Source: JAPXSY01 sp034003585
Lineage (GTDB): Bacteria; Verrucomicrobiota; Kiritimatiellia; RFP12; UBA1067
Assembly: GCA_034003585.1 (NCBI GenBank)
Contig: JAVEYH010000019.1
Span: 1-37,428 of the forward strand
Direction: 5' to 3'
Length of the DNA: 37,428 nt
Below are positions 23,272 through 30,865 of this stretch, one piece after another. Position 1 is the stretch's first letter. Each line of letters opens with the position of its first letter. A program made the position numbers and the translations under genes. The notes below the pieces were generated by a model that was not told the origin of the DNA, did not search any database, and saw only the letters and a program-made list of their open reading frames with translations.

Positions 23272-25518
23272 ATGAATGCTGTATGGATGAGGCAATGGCC
23301 GGTTACCCTTCTGCCGCTCGTGATGGGTCTGTCGGTTTGCGGAACGGTTGGGGCATACGGGAACTCCGCGACGGGATCACCCTGCGCGGTGATCGAAAAC
23401 GCGGCCGGGCGCCTGATTGTCCGTGCCGACGGCATCACACTCGAGCCCGCTGTGCCGGGTTGTCCGCCGGTCCGCCCTACGGGGGCTCCCTGGTGGTCCC
23501 TGGCCCTGGAGCCGGCACCCGGACAGCCCGGGGTTGGCGGGGTGATTCTGGAGAGTTCGCTCCAAGTCCGGCCAATATTCCGCAACCGGCGCGACGGCGC
23601 GGAGATCCTTTATCGGACGCTTACCAACGGGCGTGAGGTTTACGAGATCTCGCTGCGGTTGCGCGTGCGCGGGAGCGCGGACGCGTTTGAGATCGGCGCC
23701 GAAATCCGCAACCGCACGGAGAAATGGGTGGGGAAGGCCATGACCGGGCCGGTGCTCAACGGCATCCGTGCGGAGCTGGCGCAAACGCCTCTGCTGATTC
23801 CCAACGGGTTCGGGTGGCGGATCCGACGCGCGCCCGCGGCGGGCCGGGATCCGATGCCGTGGCGCGAAGTCGACGGACGCCTGATGATCACTGCGGAGTA
23901 CCCGGGCTGTGGCGGAACCATGCAGTGGCTCGCTTTCGCGGGGGAGTCCGCCGGACTGTATGTCGGGAGTCACGACACGCGGTTCGGCGCGAAAACGTTG
24001 ATCGCGCGGTATGAGCCGTCGGACGGCACGCTGGGGACCGCGATCCGGCACAACGTGTTCGTCCGGCCGGGCGGGCGCGAGACGCTTCCGCCGACGCGGA
24101 TCGCGCCGTATGCCGGAACCTGGCGCGCGGCCGCGCGGATCTACCGCGGCTGGGTCCGAACGGAGACGGAACGGCCGGTGTACCGTCCGGAGTGGGCGAA
24201 GACCGCTTCCGGCTGGTTGCTCGCGATTCTGAAACAGCAGAACGGGGACATCATGTGGCCGTATGACAGGCTGGGGAAATTGGCCGACATCGCGGAAGAG
24301 CGGGGGCTGGATATTCTGGGCCTGTTCGGTTGGGGATACGGCGGGCATGACCACCTATATCCGGACTACAATCCGTGCCCGCTCATGGGGGGCGAGGCCG
24401 GATTGCGCGAGGGGATCCGGCAGGCGCACGACCGCGGCAAACGGGTGATCCTGTACGCCAACGGACAGCTGCTGGAACGGGGCACGGCGTACTGGACGGA
24501 AACCGGGCGCCATCTCGCCGTCACCTCGAAAGACGGCTCGACCGTCCAGGAGTTCTGGCGCAAATACGGCAACACGCCCGGCTACCGCTTCGATATCGGT
24601 TGTCAGGCCGCGCGCTCCTGGCGTGAGCGCATGCTCGCCTTGGCCGTGCAGGCGAATGCGCTCGGCGCGGACGGAATCCTGTACGACCAGCTTGGCATGC
24701 GCGCGCCGACCGCCTGTTACGCCACCGGCCACGGGCATCCCGTGCCGTGCATGTCCTACGAGGCGGACCGGAAAAGCATGCTCCGGGAGATCGCGGGCCG
24801 CCTGCGCCGGATCAATCCCGATTTTATCATCATGACGGAGGGGTTTCACGACGCGGTTCTGGATTCGGTTTTTTATTTCCACGGCTGCGTGTTGGGTATG
24901 CATGCCGTCACCGCCGCGGACATCGCCGGACGGTTCGGTGCACCGCGGGCCGCCGACATCTTTCCGGAAATGGTGCGTTACGTTTATCCGGAGGTGGCCA
25001 GCACCATCCGCTTCCCGTCCCCGCTCCTAACGCGCCCGATGGTCAACTATACCTGCGCGTTCGGCCTGCGGTATGAGATCGAATCGCGGTATCTGCCTGA
25101 CCGCGATTATCTGGCGGAAGGGCGGATCCCCGCGGTTTCGGATTATGCGGACGTGTTGGCGAAGCCGGACATCGGGCTAATGCGTTCGCTGCCGCCGGCA
25201 GAGACCGCCGCGTATCAGAAGCGGGTCGCGGCATTCCAAAAACGGCACGCGCCGTTTCTCATGACCGGGACGTTCACGGATGAGGAGGGGATTGTGTTCA
25301 CCGGCGCGGGCATCGTTGCGAAAGGCTATCAGGCGGGCGAACAACTGGGCGTGGTGCTCTGGAATACGGCAGACCGTGCGGCGGGATTCTCCCTCGCGGT
25401 GCCGGGATACCGGTTGGTCGCGGCGCATGAGCCGGAGGGGGAGCCGGCGGACCCCTTCAGCCCCTTGCCCCCGCAAACGGTGCGGCTGACGGTTTGGGAG
25501 CGCGGCAAGGGCATGTGA
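23272..25518 (+). CDS. Exported DUF6259 protein, glycoside-hydrolase-like
   Basis: 748 residues with an N-terminal signal peptide (WPVTLLPLVMGLSVCG). The N-terminal half is beta-rich, like the lead domain of alpha-galactosidase-type enzymes. The central part resembles a TIM barrel: WLLAILKQQNGDIMWPY, GLDILGLFGWGYGGHDHLYPDYNPCP, GKRVILYANGQLLERGT, ALGADGILYDQLGMRAP (with a candidate catalytic Asp in YDQLG) and DFIIMTEGFHD (candidate acid Glu). I recognise the DUF6259 pattern; no activity has been assigned to it to my knowledge. It is divergent from the FucP-like permease and may release a sugar that the permease imports. A second ATG at 23287 would also retain the signal peptide. No clear ribosome-binding site at the right spacing. 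Confidence 0.78.
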   Translation: MNAVWMRQWPVTLLPLVMGLSVCGTVGAYGNSATGSPCAVIENAAGRLIVRADGITLEPAVPGCPPVRPTGAPWWSLALEPAPGQPGVGGVILESSLQVRPIFRNRRDGAEILYRTLTNGREVYEISLRLRVRGSADAFEIGAEIRNRTEKWVGKAMTGPVLNGIRAELAQTPLLIPNGFGWRIRRAPAAGRDPMPWREVDGRLMITAEYPGCGGTMQWLAFAGESAGLYVGSHDTRFGAKTLIARYEPSDGTLGTAIRHNVFVRPGGRETLPPTRIAPYAGTWRAAARIYRGWVRTETERPVYRPEWAKTASGWLLAILKQQNGDIMWPYDRLGKLADIAEERGLDILGLFGWGYGGHDHLYPDYNPCPLMGGEAGLREGIRQAHDRGKRVILYANGQLLERGTAYWTETGRHLAVTSKDGSTVQEFWRKYGNTPGYRFDIGCQAARSWRERMLALAVQANALGADGILYDQLGMRAPTACYATGHGHPVPCMSYEADRKSMLREIAGRLRRINPDFIIMTEGFHDAVLDSVFYFHGCVLGMHAVTAADIAGRFGAPRAADIFPEMVRYVYPEVASTIRFPSPLLTRPMVNYTCAFGLRYEIESRYLPDRDYLAEGRIPAVSDYADVLAKPDIGLMRSLPPAETAAYQKRVAAFQKRHAPFLMTGTFTDEEGIVFTGAGIVAKGYQAGEQLGVVLWNTADRAAGFSLAVPGYRLVAAHEPEGEPADPFSPLPPQTVRLTVWERGKGM

Positions 25519-25618
25519 TCCTCGTCGCCGTTAGTCCCCAAGCGGGACCTGCTGCGGTGGCCCATGTGTACCCGTTACCGTGGATAGGCTGGACAGACCC
25601 TCCGGCACGCCCTCCGGG

Positions 25619-26473
25619 TCACTCGCAAAACGCCTGCACGCGCTCCAGCACGTCAAAGCCTTCGGCCGCGAGGCAGTCGTCGAAGCACTGCAGGGCGGGA
25701 TGGCCCTCGGGAAGCAGCGCGTAGGGCGCTTTGACTGAACCGATGACCATGTCCAGCCCGAGCGGCATGGCCCGCGTCAGGAACGCGCTGGCCAGAGCGG
25801 AGCGGACCGGCGAGCCGTCCGCGCGGCGCGGCGGCAACATGACCGTGAAGTTGCTGAGGCCCACCGAGAGATGCACGCCCTCGAATGCGGGATCGTTTTG
25901 GATGATCCGCAGCGCGCCCATGAGGCGGTGAATGTTGTTTTCGGTGTCGGTGCCGAGGGGCGCGATGCCGGGATCGATGATGCAGTCGCGGTTGGCGAGG
26001 CCGCGCGCGCGGGCGGCGTCCAGCAGCAGGGCCGCGGAGGCCACGGTCTCTTCGGCGGTGCGGCAGGGGATCTCCATGCCGTCCCGCACGGTTTCCGAGG
26101 CGAGCAGGATCGGGCGGAAGGGCTGGATCGCGATCAGGTCGAACATCTCCATCCGCAGGGGGGAGATGGAGTTCAGGATCGGCGTCCCGCGCGCCGAATC
26201 ATAGGCTTCGAGCGCGGCGCGCGCGAGGAGCGGGTCCGGGGAGTCGAGCGAAAGCGGCACGGCGGTGGCGGATTGGATGGCGCGCACCACCTCGGCCATC
26301 CGGTTTGGCGGCCGCGGGCCGACATTGACATCAATGTAGGCGGCGCCCCGATCGGCCTGTGTCCGCGCGAGTTCCGCGATGGCGGCGAGGTCGCCGGCCT
26401 CGAACAGGGCGCGGGTGGAGGGGATCGAGTCGTTGATGCTTTCGCCGATGATCGTGAGTGCGGGCAGGGGCAT
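25619..26473 (-). CDS. Pterin-binding methyltransferase (DHPS-like / methyltetrahydrofolate:corrinoid type)
   Basis: A 284-residue TIM barrel. LTIIGESINDS at the N-terminus, ADRGAAYIDVNVGPR (residues 40-53), PLSLDSPDP, ILNSIS, DCIIDPGIAPLGTD and SVGLSNFTVMLPPR are the hallmarks of methyltetrahydrofolate-binding methyltransferases (AcsE, MtrH-like and the MetH pterin domain) rather than of folate-synthesis DHPS, which has a different ending. The normal partners, a corrinoid protein or reductive activator, are not in the window. The ribosome-binding site AAAGGAG before the ATG is good. It is the last gene of the leftward block, 23 bp after the PHP-like lipoprotein gene. True DHPS (folP) is a less likely alternative. 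Confidence 0.82.
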   Translation of the reverse strand: MPLPALTIIGESINDSIPSTRALFEAGDLAAIAELARTQADRGAAYIDVNVGPRPPNRMAEVVRAIQSATAVPLSLDSPDPLLARAALEAYDSARGTPILNSISPLRMEMFDLIAIQPFRPILLASETVRDGMEIPCRTAEETVASAALLLDAARARGLANRDCIIDPGIAPLGTDTENNIHRLMGALRIIQNDPAFEGVHLSVGLSNFTVMLPPRRADGSPVRSALASAFLTRAMPLGLDMVIGSVKAPYALLPEGHPALQCFDDCLAAEGFDVLERVQAFCE

Positions 26474-26496
26474 GGGAACTCCTTTCGATGAGGTGG

Positions 26497-27387
26497 TTAC
26501 GGGCGTCGGGGCGCCCAGAGCTGGTCGGGGCGCAGGTCCTGTCTGCGCACGGCATCGAACCAGCGTTCCGGGTTTTTGATCCGGTCCGTCATGTTGTTCG
26601 AGCCGAAGGAGAAACGGGCGCCCATGGATTTCGCCAGCGTGATAAAGGCCGGTTTGGGATAGGGCGATTCGGATTGGATCTCCAGCGCCACCCCGCGGCG
26701 GACCGCTTTGGCGATCACCGTGCGCATACGCGCTTCGGTCCAGAGCCGGTCATATTGGTTGGAAATGCACGGAGGCAGATAGGTGGGGTTGGCAAGGATC
26801 GAGACCGGTTCGTCGAGAATGCGGAGGTTGTGCGCGACATACTCGCTCATCCATGCCTCGGGGTTCTCGATCGTCACATCCGGCAGCCAGAGCCGGCGCG
26901 GCTTGCCTTCGGCGGTCACGCCCATGATCATGGTGTCGGCGAGCACGAAATCCAGCCGGGCGAACAGCGCCGGATCAAGGGTCCGGTGCCAGTCGCGGTC
27001 ATTCACCTGGATGCCGACAGGCAGCCGCTTCCCGCGGACTTGCGCGCGGGCGCAATCATCCAGAAAAGCGGCGAGGCGGGCGTTGTCGCAGATCGGCCAC
27101 TCCCGGCCGTGGTTCTCCAGAATGGCGCTGCGGATCCCGCTTTGCTCCTCGCGCTCCACCGCCTTCTGCGGGGTCATGCCGCCGCGGATGTGGATGTGGT
27201 AGTCGGTCAGCGTGATGCCGCGCGCGCGGAGTTCCGCCATACCCTCGCGAAACGCGTCGGTATGCGGGTAGAGATGTGCGGGAAGCCGGTCTGCGGCGGC
27301 CGCGCCCAAACAGGCGGATAACAGAAACGGCAGTAGGAGGCGGGCGCGTCCGGAAACATGCGGAAAAGTGAGCAGGGGTGGTTTCAT
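26497..27387 (-). CDS. Exported PHP-like metal-dependent hydrolase, probable lipoprotein
   Basis: 296 residues from the ATG at 27387. The N-terminus has a hydrophobic stretch ending in LSAC (Cys26), a good lipobox. The rest looks like a PHP or amidohydrolase-type barrel: TDYHIHIRGGMTP (H-x-H motif), ILENHGREWP, PVGIQVNDRDWHR, LEIQSESPYPK and ARFSFGSNNMTD. In standard PHP proteins the last motif is usually S-D-x-H, which would supply metal ligands; here it is S-N-N. Activity is therefore uncertain. A promoter at 27394-27422 lies only six bases before the ATG, and there is no ribosome-binding site. It precedes the pterin methyltransferase by 23 bp. Substrate unknown. Confidence 0.72.
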   Translation of the reverse strand: MKPPLLTFPHVSGRARLLLPFLLSACLGAAAADRLPAHLYPHTDAFREGMAELRARGITLTDYHIHIRGGMTPQKAVEREEQSGIRSAILENHGREWPICDNARLAAFLDDCARAQVRGKRLPVGIQVNDRDWHRTLDPALFARLDFVLADTMIMGVTAEGKPRRLWLPDVTIENPEAWMSEYVAHNLRILDEPVSILANPTYLPPCISNQYDRLWTEARMRTVIAKAVRRGVALEIQSESPYPKPAFITLAKSMGARFSFGSNNMTDRIKNPERWFDAVRRQDLRPDQLWAPRRP

Positions 27388-27393
27388 GCAGTG

Positions 27394-27422
27394 ACTATAA
27401 CACGGCAAGCGCGCGAGGTGAA
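27394..27422 (-). promoter_or_regulatory. Promoter of the PHP-like gene, apparently leaderless
   Basis: On the minus strand, -35 TTCACC (27417-27422, 4 of 6) and -10 TATAGT (27394-27399, 5 of 6) with 17-bp spacing. The -10 ends six bases before the ATG at 27387, so the mRNA should begin at the start codon. A TTG further upstream in the same frame is a poorer start. Confidence 0.6.
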
Positions 27423-27435
27423 AGTCATCCTTTCG

Positions 27436-27855
27436 TCATCCGGGCGAGGTCACGAGCCCGAGCGCGGCCAGCAGATTCGGGCCTGGCCGGGTGGGCCGCA
27501 GGGTGGTGGCGCTGACATGGGCGTGCACCGTGTACCCCTCCGCCAACAGCGTCCCGTCGCGGCGCACTTCGCAGCGGATGGTCAGGCGCACCCCTTGAAA
27601 CCGTTCGCACCAGGCGGTGATCTCCAGCAGATCGTCATAGGTGGCGGGCGCGTGATAGGTGACGTGGGCTTCGAGAACGGGCAGGGCGAACCCCGCGGCT
27701 TCCAGTTCGCGGTAGGTGAAGCCGCAGGCGCGCATCAGTTCGTTGCGCGCGCGCTCGAACAGCGTCAGATAATTCGCGTAATAGACGACCCGCATCTGGT
27801 CGGTGTCGGCATACGGCACGCGGTACGGGAGGGTGATGCGCCGGGGTTCGGTCAC
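27436..27855 (-). CDS. Acyl-CoA thioesterase, YbgC/FadM hotdog family
   Basis: A 139-residue single hotdog-domain protein. PYRVPYADTDQMRVVYYANYLTLFERAR would be the usual first strand and helix of the 4-hydroxybenzoyl-CoA thioesterase/YbgC family, with the catalytic Asp in the ADTD segment (Asp17 or Asp19). The start is taken as the GTG at 27855, whose GTGA overlaps the stop of the inositol monophosphatase gene by four bases; an internal ATG would cut off the active-site Asp. It hydrolyses short- or medium-chain acyl-CoA in characterised relatives. It is the last gene of the budA-impA-like-thioesterase group. Confidence 0.88.
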   Translation of the reverse strand: MTEPRRITLPYRVPYADTDQMRVVYYANYLTLFERARNELMRACGFTYRELEAAGFALPVLEAHVTYHAPATYDDLLEITAWCERFQGVRLTIRCEVRRDGTLLAEGYTVHAHVSATTLRPTRPGPNLLAALGLVTSPG

Positions 27856-28658
27856 GGTTGCGCTCCGGTTGGGGGTTGGGGGGAGGGGAGCAGCGGCAGC
27901 AGCGCATCGCGGCAGGCGGCGTGCAGCACGCCGTTGGTCGCGAGAAACGCGATCCGGTATCCCGGGAACGAGCGGAGGATTTCGCACGTGCCCCCCGCGC
28001 GTTCGACGATCAGCCCGGCCGCGGCCATGTCCCAGTGGTAGATGCCGGATTCGAAGTATCCGTCCAATTTTCCCGCGGCCACCATGCAGAGGTCCACCGC
28101 CGCCGCGCCCAGGATCCGCGGCCGCTGCGCGATCTCGGCAACGCGCCGCATGAAGGTGAAGGCATAGGCGCCGAGATCCCATTTGTCCGCGCCGGTGGCG
28201 AGCATGGCATGCTCCAGACGGTCGGTGGCCGAAACCCGCAGCGGCACGCCGTTGCAGCGCGCGGGGCCGTCGCAGGTGGCCTCGTAGAGCTGCCCCATTT
28301 CGGGGAGGAAGACCGCGCCCGCGACGGTTTGCCCCCGGTGCCGCACCGCGACCGAGCAGCACCACCAGGGCAGGCCGTGGAAAAAGTTGATGGTGCCGTC
28401 GATCGGATCGATGACCCAGACATAGTCGCTTTCCGGCAGCGGGGCGTCACACGTTTCCTCCCCGAGGATGGCGTGGCCGGGAAAGGCGGCGAGGATCGTT
28501 TCCGTGGCGATCTCCTGCGCTTCGATGTCCAGTTTGTGTTTCACATCGGTGCGCAGGAGCGTGTTGACATCGCCGCGCCGGTGGAGGTTGGCGAGAACAT
28601 GTTCGCCGGCGCGGCGCGCGGCTTGCGAGGCGAGGGCGAGCAGATGGCTGGGGGTCAT
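27852..28658 (-). CDS. Inositol monophosphatase family protein
   Basis: A 268-residue Mg-dependent, Li-sensitive phosphatase fold (SuhB/IMPase/HisN-like). The metal site is complete: GEET (Glu67), WVIDPIDGTINF (Asp84, Asp87) and YHWDMAAAGLIVERAGG with the third Asp near residue 209. Members act on inositol-1-phosphate, histidinol phosphate or similar substrates; the exact one cannot be read here. It is 37 bp downstream of budA and overlaps the thioesterase start by four bases. An AGGAG ribosome-binding site is found about 11 bases before the ATG. Confidence 0.92.
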   Translation of the reverse strand: MTPSHLLALASQAARRAGEHVLANLHRRGDVNTLLRTDVKHKLDIEAQEIATETILAAFPGHAILGEETCDAPLPESDYVWVIDPIDGTINFFHGLPWWCCSVAVRHRGQTVAGAVFLPEMGQLYEATCDGPARCNGVPLRVSATDRLEHAMLATGADKWDLGAYAFTFMRRVAEIAQRPRILGAAAVDLCMVAAGKLDGYFESGIYHWDMAAAGLIVERAGGTCEILRSFPGYRIAFLATNGVLHAACRDALLPLLPSPQPPTGAQP

Positions 28659-28695
28659 GGCGGAACACTCCTGGCGGGAACCCGTGTGTCAAGGG

Positions 28696-29577
28696 TCACG
28701 GCTTCACGGGCGGGGCGGATTCGGTTTTTTGGGGTGTGCGGCCCTTCTCCGACTCGTGGACCAGCCGCTCGATGTCATGGGCCAACAGCGGGTTTTCGAT
28801 CGGCATGGAAAAATCGATGGTGATGCGCGGGGTCGCGTCCAAAGCCAACGCGAGTCGCGGCGCGGCGAAATCCAGCACATGGCCGCCCTGGCTGCGGTCA
28901 TCCGAAAGGAAATGCAGATGAAATCCGGGCACGCCGATCGATCCCGGCACGAACGGCGGCGTCCAGAATCCCACGAGCGTGCCGCGCGTGTTGCGGTAGG
29001 TGTATTCGTGCTGGTAGCGTGTCGCCTCGGCCAGCGGGGGATAGGGCTTTTGTTGTTTGTCGCAACTGCGGACGCGGATGAAGTCGAAGGCCCCGTGCGC
29101 ACGGATCGCGTAAAACACCGGCTTGTCGCGGAAGCGCGCCTCCAGCAGGGAACGGAACTGCTCGAAGGACGCCACATGGCGCAGCGTCATGCGCTCCTCC
29201 TCATCAAACAGCGTGCAGGCGCCGAACGGCATGAGGTGCGTGTCCCCGGGAAGGCTCACCGCGCCGTCGCCGGTGATCTGGTAGACCGTGCCGTCCAGCA
29301 GCACCGCTTCGCCGTCCAGTCCTTGGAATGTGCCGATTCCGAGGTTGCCCGCGGCCCGGAAGCGCTCCACCGTGCAGGTGCCGTCGTAGTTCCCGCTCAA
29401 GAGAAAGAGGAACGGCGCGATTTGGGTGAGTGTGTCGCGGTCCTGAACGAGTGTGGTGTAGGTGGTGCGGCAGCCGCAAGCGGACAGGCACAGCGCCAGT
29501 CCGCAGACACGGAACGCGCGATTACGCGTCTTCCGGTCACCGGAAGGCCGCTTACAGGTTTGATTCCTTGTGTTCAT
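28696..29577 (-). CDS. budA: Acetolactate decarboxylase (BudA/AlsD), predicted exported lipoprotein
   Basis: A 293-residue protein. The mature part matches acetolactate decarboxylase, which turns 2-acetolactate into acetoin: GTFQGLDGE (82-90), GACTLFDE, VFYAIRAHGAFDFIRVRSC (154-172) and the zinc site GFHLHFLSDDRSQGGHVLDF (His220, His222, His233). The N-terminus is unusual: a basic region, then LALCLSACGC with the lipobox LSAC (Cys34). The enzyme is thus predicted to be lipid-anchored outside the cytoplasm, away from acetolactate synthase. Secreted homologues are known in some Brevibacillus/Bacillus. No clear ribosome-binding site. A short perfect inverted repeat (29530-29546) lies in the signal-peptide codons. 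It heads the group with the phosphatase and thioesterase. Confidence 0.9.
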   Translation of the reverse strand: MNTRNQTCKRPSGDRKTRNRAFRVCGLALCLSACGCRTTYTTLVQDRDTLTQIAPFLFLLSGNYDGTCTVERFRAAGNLGIGTFQGLDGEAVLLDGTVYQITGDGAVSLPGDTHLMPFGACTLFDEEERMTLRHVASFEQFRSLLEARFRDKPVFYAIRAHGAFDFIRVRSCDKQQKPYPPLAEATRYQHEYTYRNTRGTLVGFWTPPFVPGSIGVPGFHLHFLSDDRSQGGHVLDFAAPRLALALDATPRITIDFSMPIENPLLAHDIERLVHESEKGRTPQKTESAPPVKP

Positions 29578-29607
29578 GGCAGGCAGTCTATCACAAAACG
29601 GAAGGGT

Positions 29608-29633
29608 GGGAGAATCGGACTCGCGCTTCTCCC
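29608..29633 (-). terminator. Hairpin between the SGNH hydrolase gene and budA
   Basis: On the minus strand a perfect 7-bp stem, GGGAGAA with TTCTCCC, encloses a 12-nt loop in the 73-bp gap after the SGNH gene. A modest T-rich stretch (CCGTTTTG) follows about nine bases later. It is a fair candidate for a weak intrinsic terminator, making budA the start of a separate unit. Confidence 0.45.
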
Positions 29634-29650
29634 GGGGTGTGGCGCGCGCG

Positions 29651-30847
29651 TCAGTTCGCGACGAACCGCATGATGCGCATCGCGTGGCCGGTGCTGGAAG
29701 TGGTCGGCGCGACGCGCAGGCTCAGCGTGTGCGGGCCCGCGTCGAGACCGGTTCCGAACATCACCGTGCGGGGATAATGCAGCCCTTTGCTGTAGGCGTG
29801 ATACAGATCCGCGTCGGGGAACGGCTTGCCGTCGATGCGGACCGCGACGGTGCCGGCGTCCGGCCCGGCCACAACGTACGCGCCGATCGCGTTCCCCTCA
29901 AACGCCAGCGTCAGTTCCGCGCCCGGTTCGGTTGCGCACAACATGGGGATGGAGGTGAAGCGCGGGCGTTTGCCGCCGGGCAGGCTCCGCCACTCCGGAA
30001 CGCCGAGAATCCAACCCCGGCCGAAGCGCGCCGCCGCGGGATCCAGAAAACGGCCGGCCGAATAGCTCATGGGATCCAGCGGCGTCAGCGGCACCGGGGC
30101 GGGCACGATCGCGGCATCCGGAGCGAGCGGCCGGGACCAGGCGCGGTCCATGAGTTCGCGGATCATCTCGGCGCAGAGAGCATTGCCGGGCCGGGCGGGG
30201 TGCACGCCGCCGAACTGTTTCCAGGTGAGGCTTCCCGCCGTGATCCGTTTCGCCACCTCGCCGGCCAGATGGATCGTGGGGATCGCGTAATGGGCCGCCA
30301 CCGCCTCATGCGCCCCGATCGTGAGCGGCGTCCGTCCGGCCTGCAGGGTCTGGAGGATGAACTCGTTCACAAAAAAGGTGATCACGATATCCATCTCGGG
30401 GTTGGCCTGCCGCGCCTGCCGCACGATCCCTTCCATACCGCGGATGCAGGCGTCCCGTTCATGGTGGGCGTCCTGATCGTCATTGACCGCGAATTCGATG
30501 AACAGCAGGTCGACCCGTCCCTGCGACAGCACATCGGTTCCGAAACGGAAGGCGCCGGTGGTGGAACAGGTCGAGGAGATGCCCGCCGGGATAAAGGTGA
30601 ACGCGGTCTGGGGGAAACGGTTGGTCAGGATGTCGCACACCATCGGACGGTAGCCGTTCATCTCGGTGATGGATCCGCCGAGAAACGCCACTGTTCCCCG
30701 CTGTTCGCGTTCGAAACGGATGCGGGCGTTTTGAAACGCGCCCCGCGCCACGACGTGGGCGCCGAATGTGTCCGGGCCGGCCTCGGCGGCGCCGAGAGCC
30801 CCCGCGCACAGAAGGGGAAGGACGAGAGGCGAAATCAGTCGGATCAT
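29651..30847 (-). CDS. Secreted SGNH/GDSL-type hydrolase
   Basis: A 398-residue protein with a signal peptide (ISPLVLPLLCAGALGAAEA). The SGNH catalytic blocks are present: FLGGSITEM (nucleophile Ser, block I), a Gly-containing AGISSTCSTTG region, LLFIEFAVNDDQD (Asn, block III) and GGVHPARPGN (His, block V). The C-terminal third is beta-rich, probably a carbohydrate-binding or jelly-roll domain. Such enzymes often remove acetyl or other esters from polysaccharides. The ribosome-binding site AAAGGAG before the ATG is strong. It lies 18 bp after the FHA-cyclase gene. The exact ester substrate is unknown. Confidence 0.87.
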   Translation of the reverse strand: MIRLISPLVLPLLCAGALGAAEAGPDTFGAHVVARGAFQNARIRFEREQRGTVAFLGGSITEMNGYRPMVCDILTNRFPQTAFTFIPAGISSTCSTTGAFRFGTDVLSQGRVDLLFIEFAVNDDQDAHHERDACIRGMEGIVRQARQANPEMDIVITFFVNEFILQTLQAGRTPLTIGAHEAVAAHYAIPTIHLAGEVAKRITAGSLTWKQFGGVHPARPGNALCAEMIRELMDRAWSRPLAPDAAIVPAPVPLTPLDPMSYSAGRFLDPAAARFGRGWILGVPEWRSLPGGKRPRFTSIPMLCATEPGAELTLAFEGNAIGAYVVAGPDAGTVAVRIDGKPFPDADLYHAYSKGLHYPRTVMFGTGLDAGPHTLSLRVAPTTSSTGHAMRIMRFVAN

Positions 30848-30865
30848 GAGGTCTCCTTTGCCTGG

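Noticed and set aside
25534..25548. GTCCC-N5-GGGAC in the 100-bp gap between the DUF6259 and methyltransferase genes
   Set aside because: Only five base pairs and no T-run; expected by chance at this base composition.
29608..29633. Possible tRNA acceptor-like stem (GGGAGAA/TTCTCCC)
   Set aside because: The whole structure is only 26 nt, with no anticodon or D arm; treated as a terminator-like hairpin.
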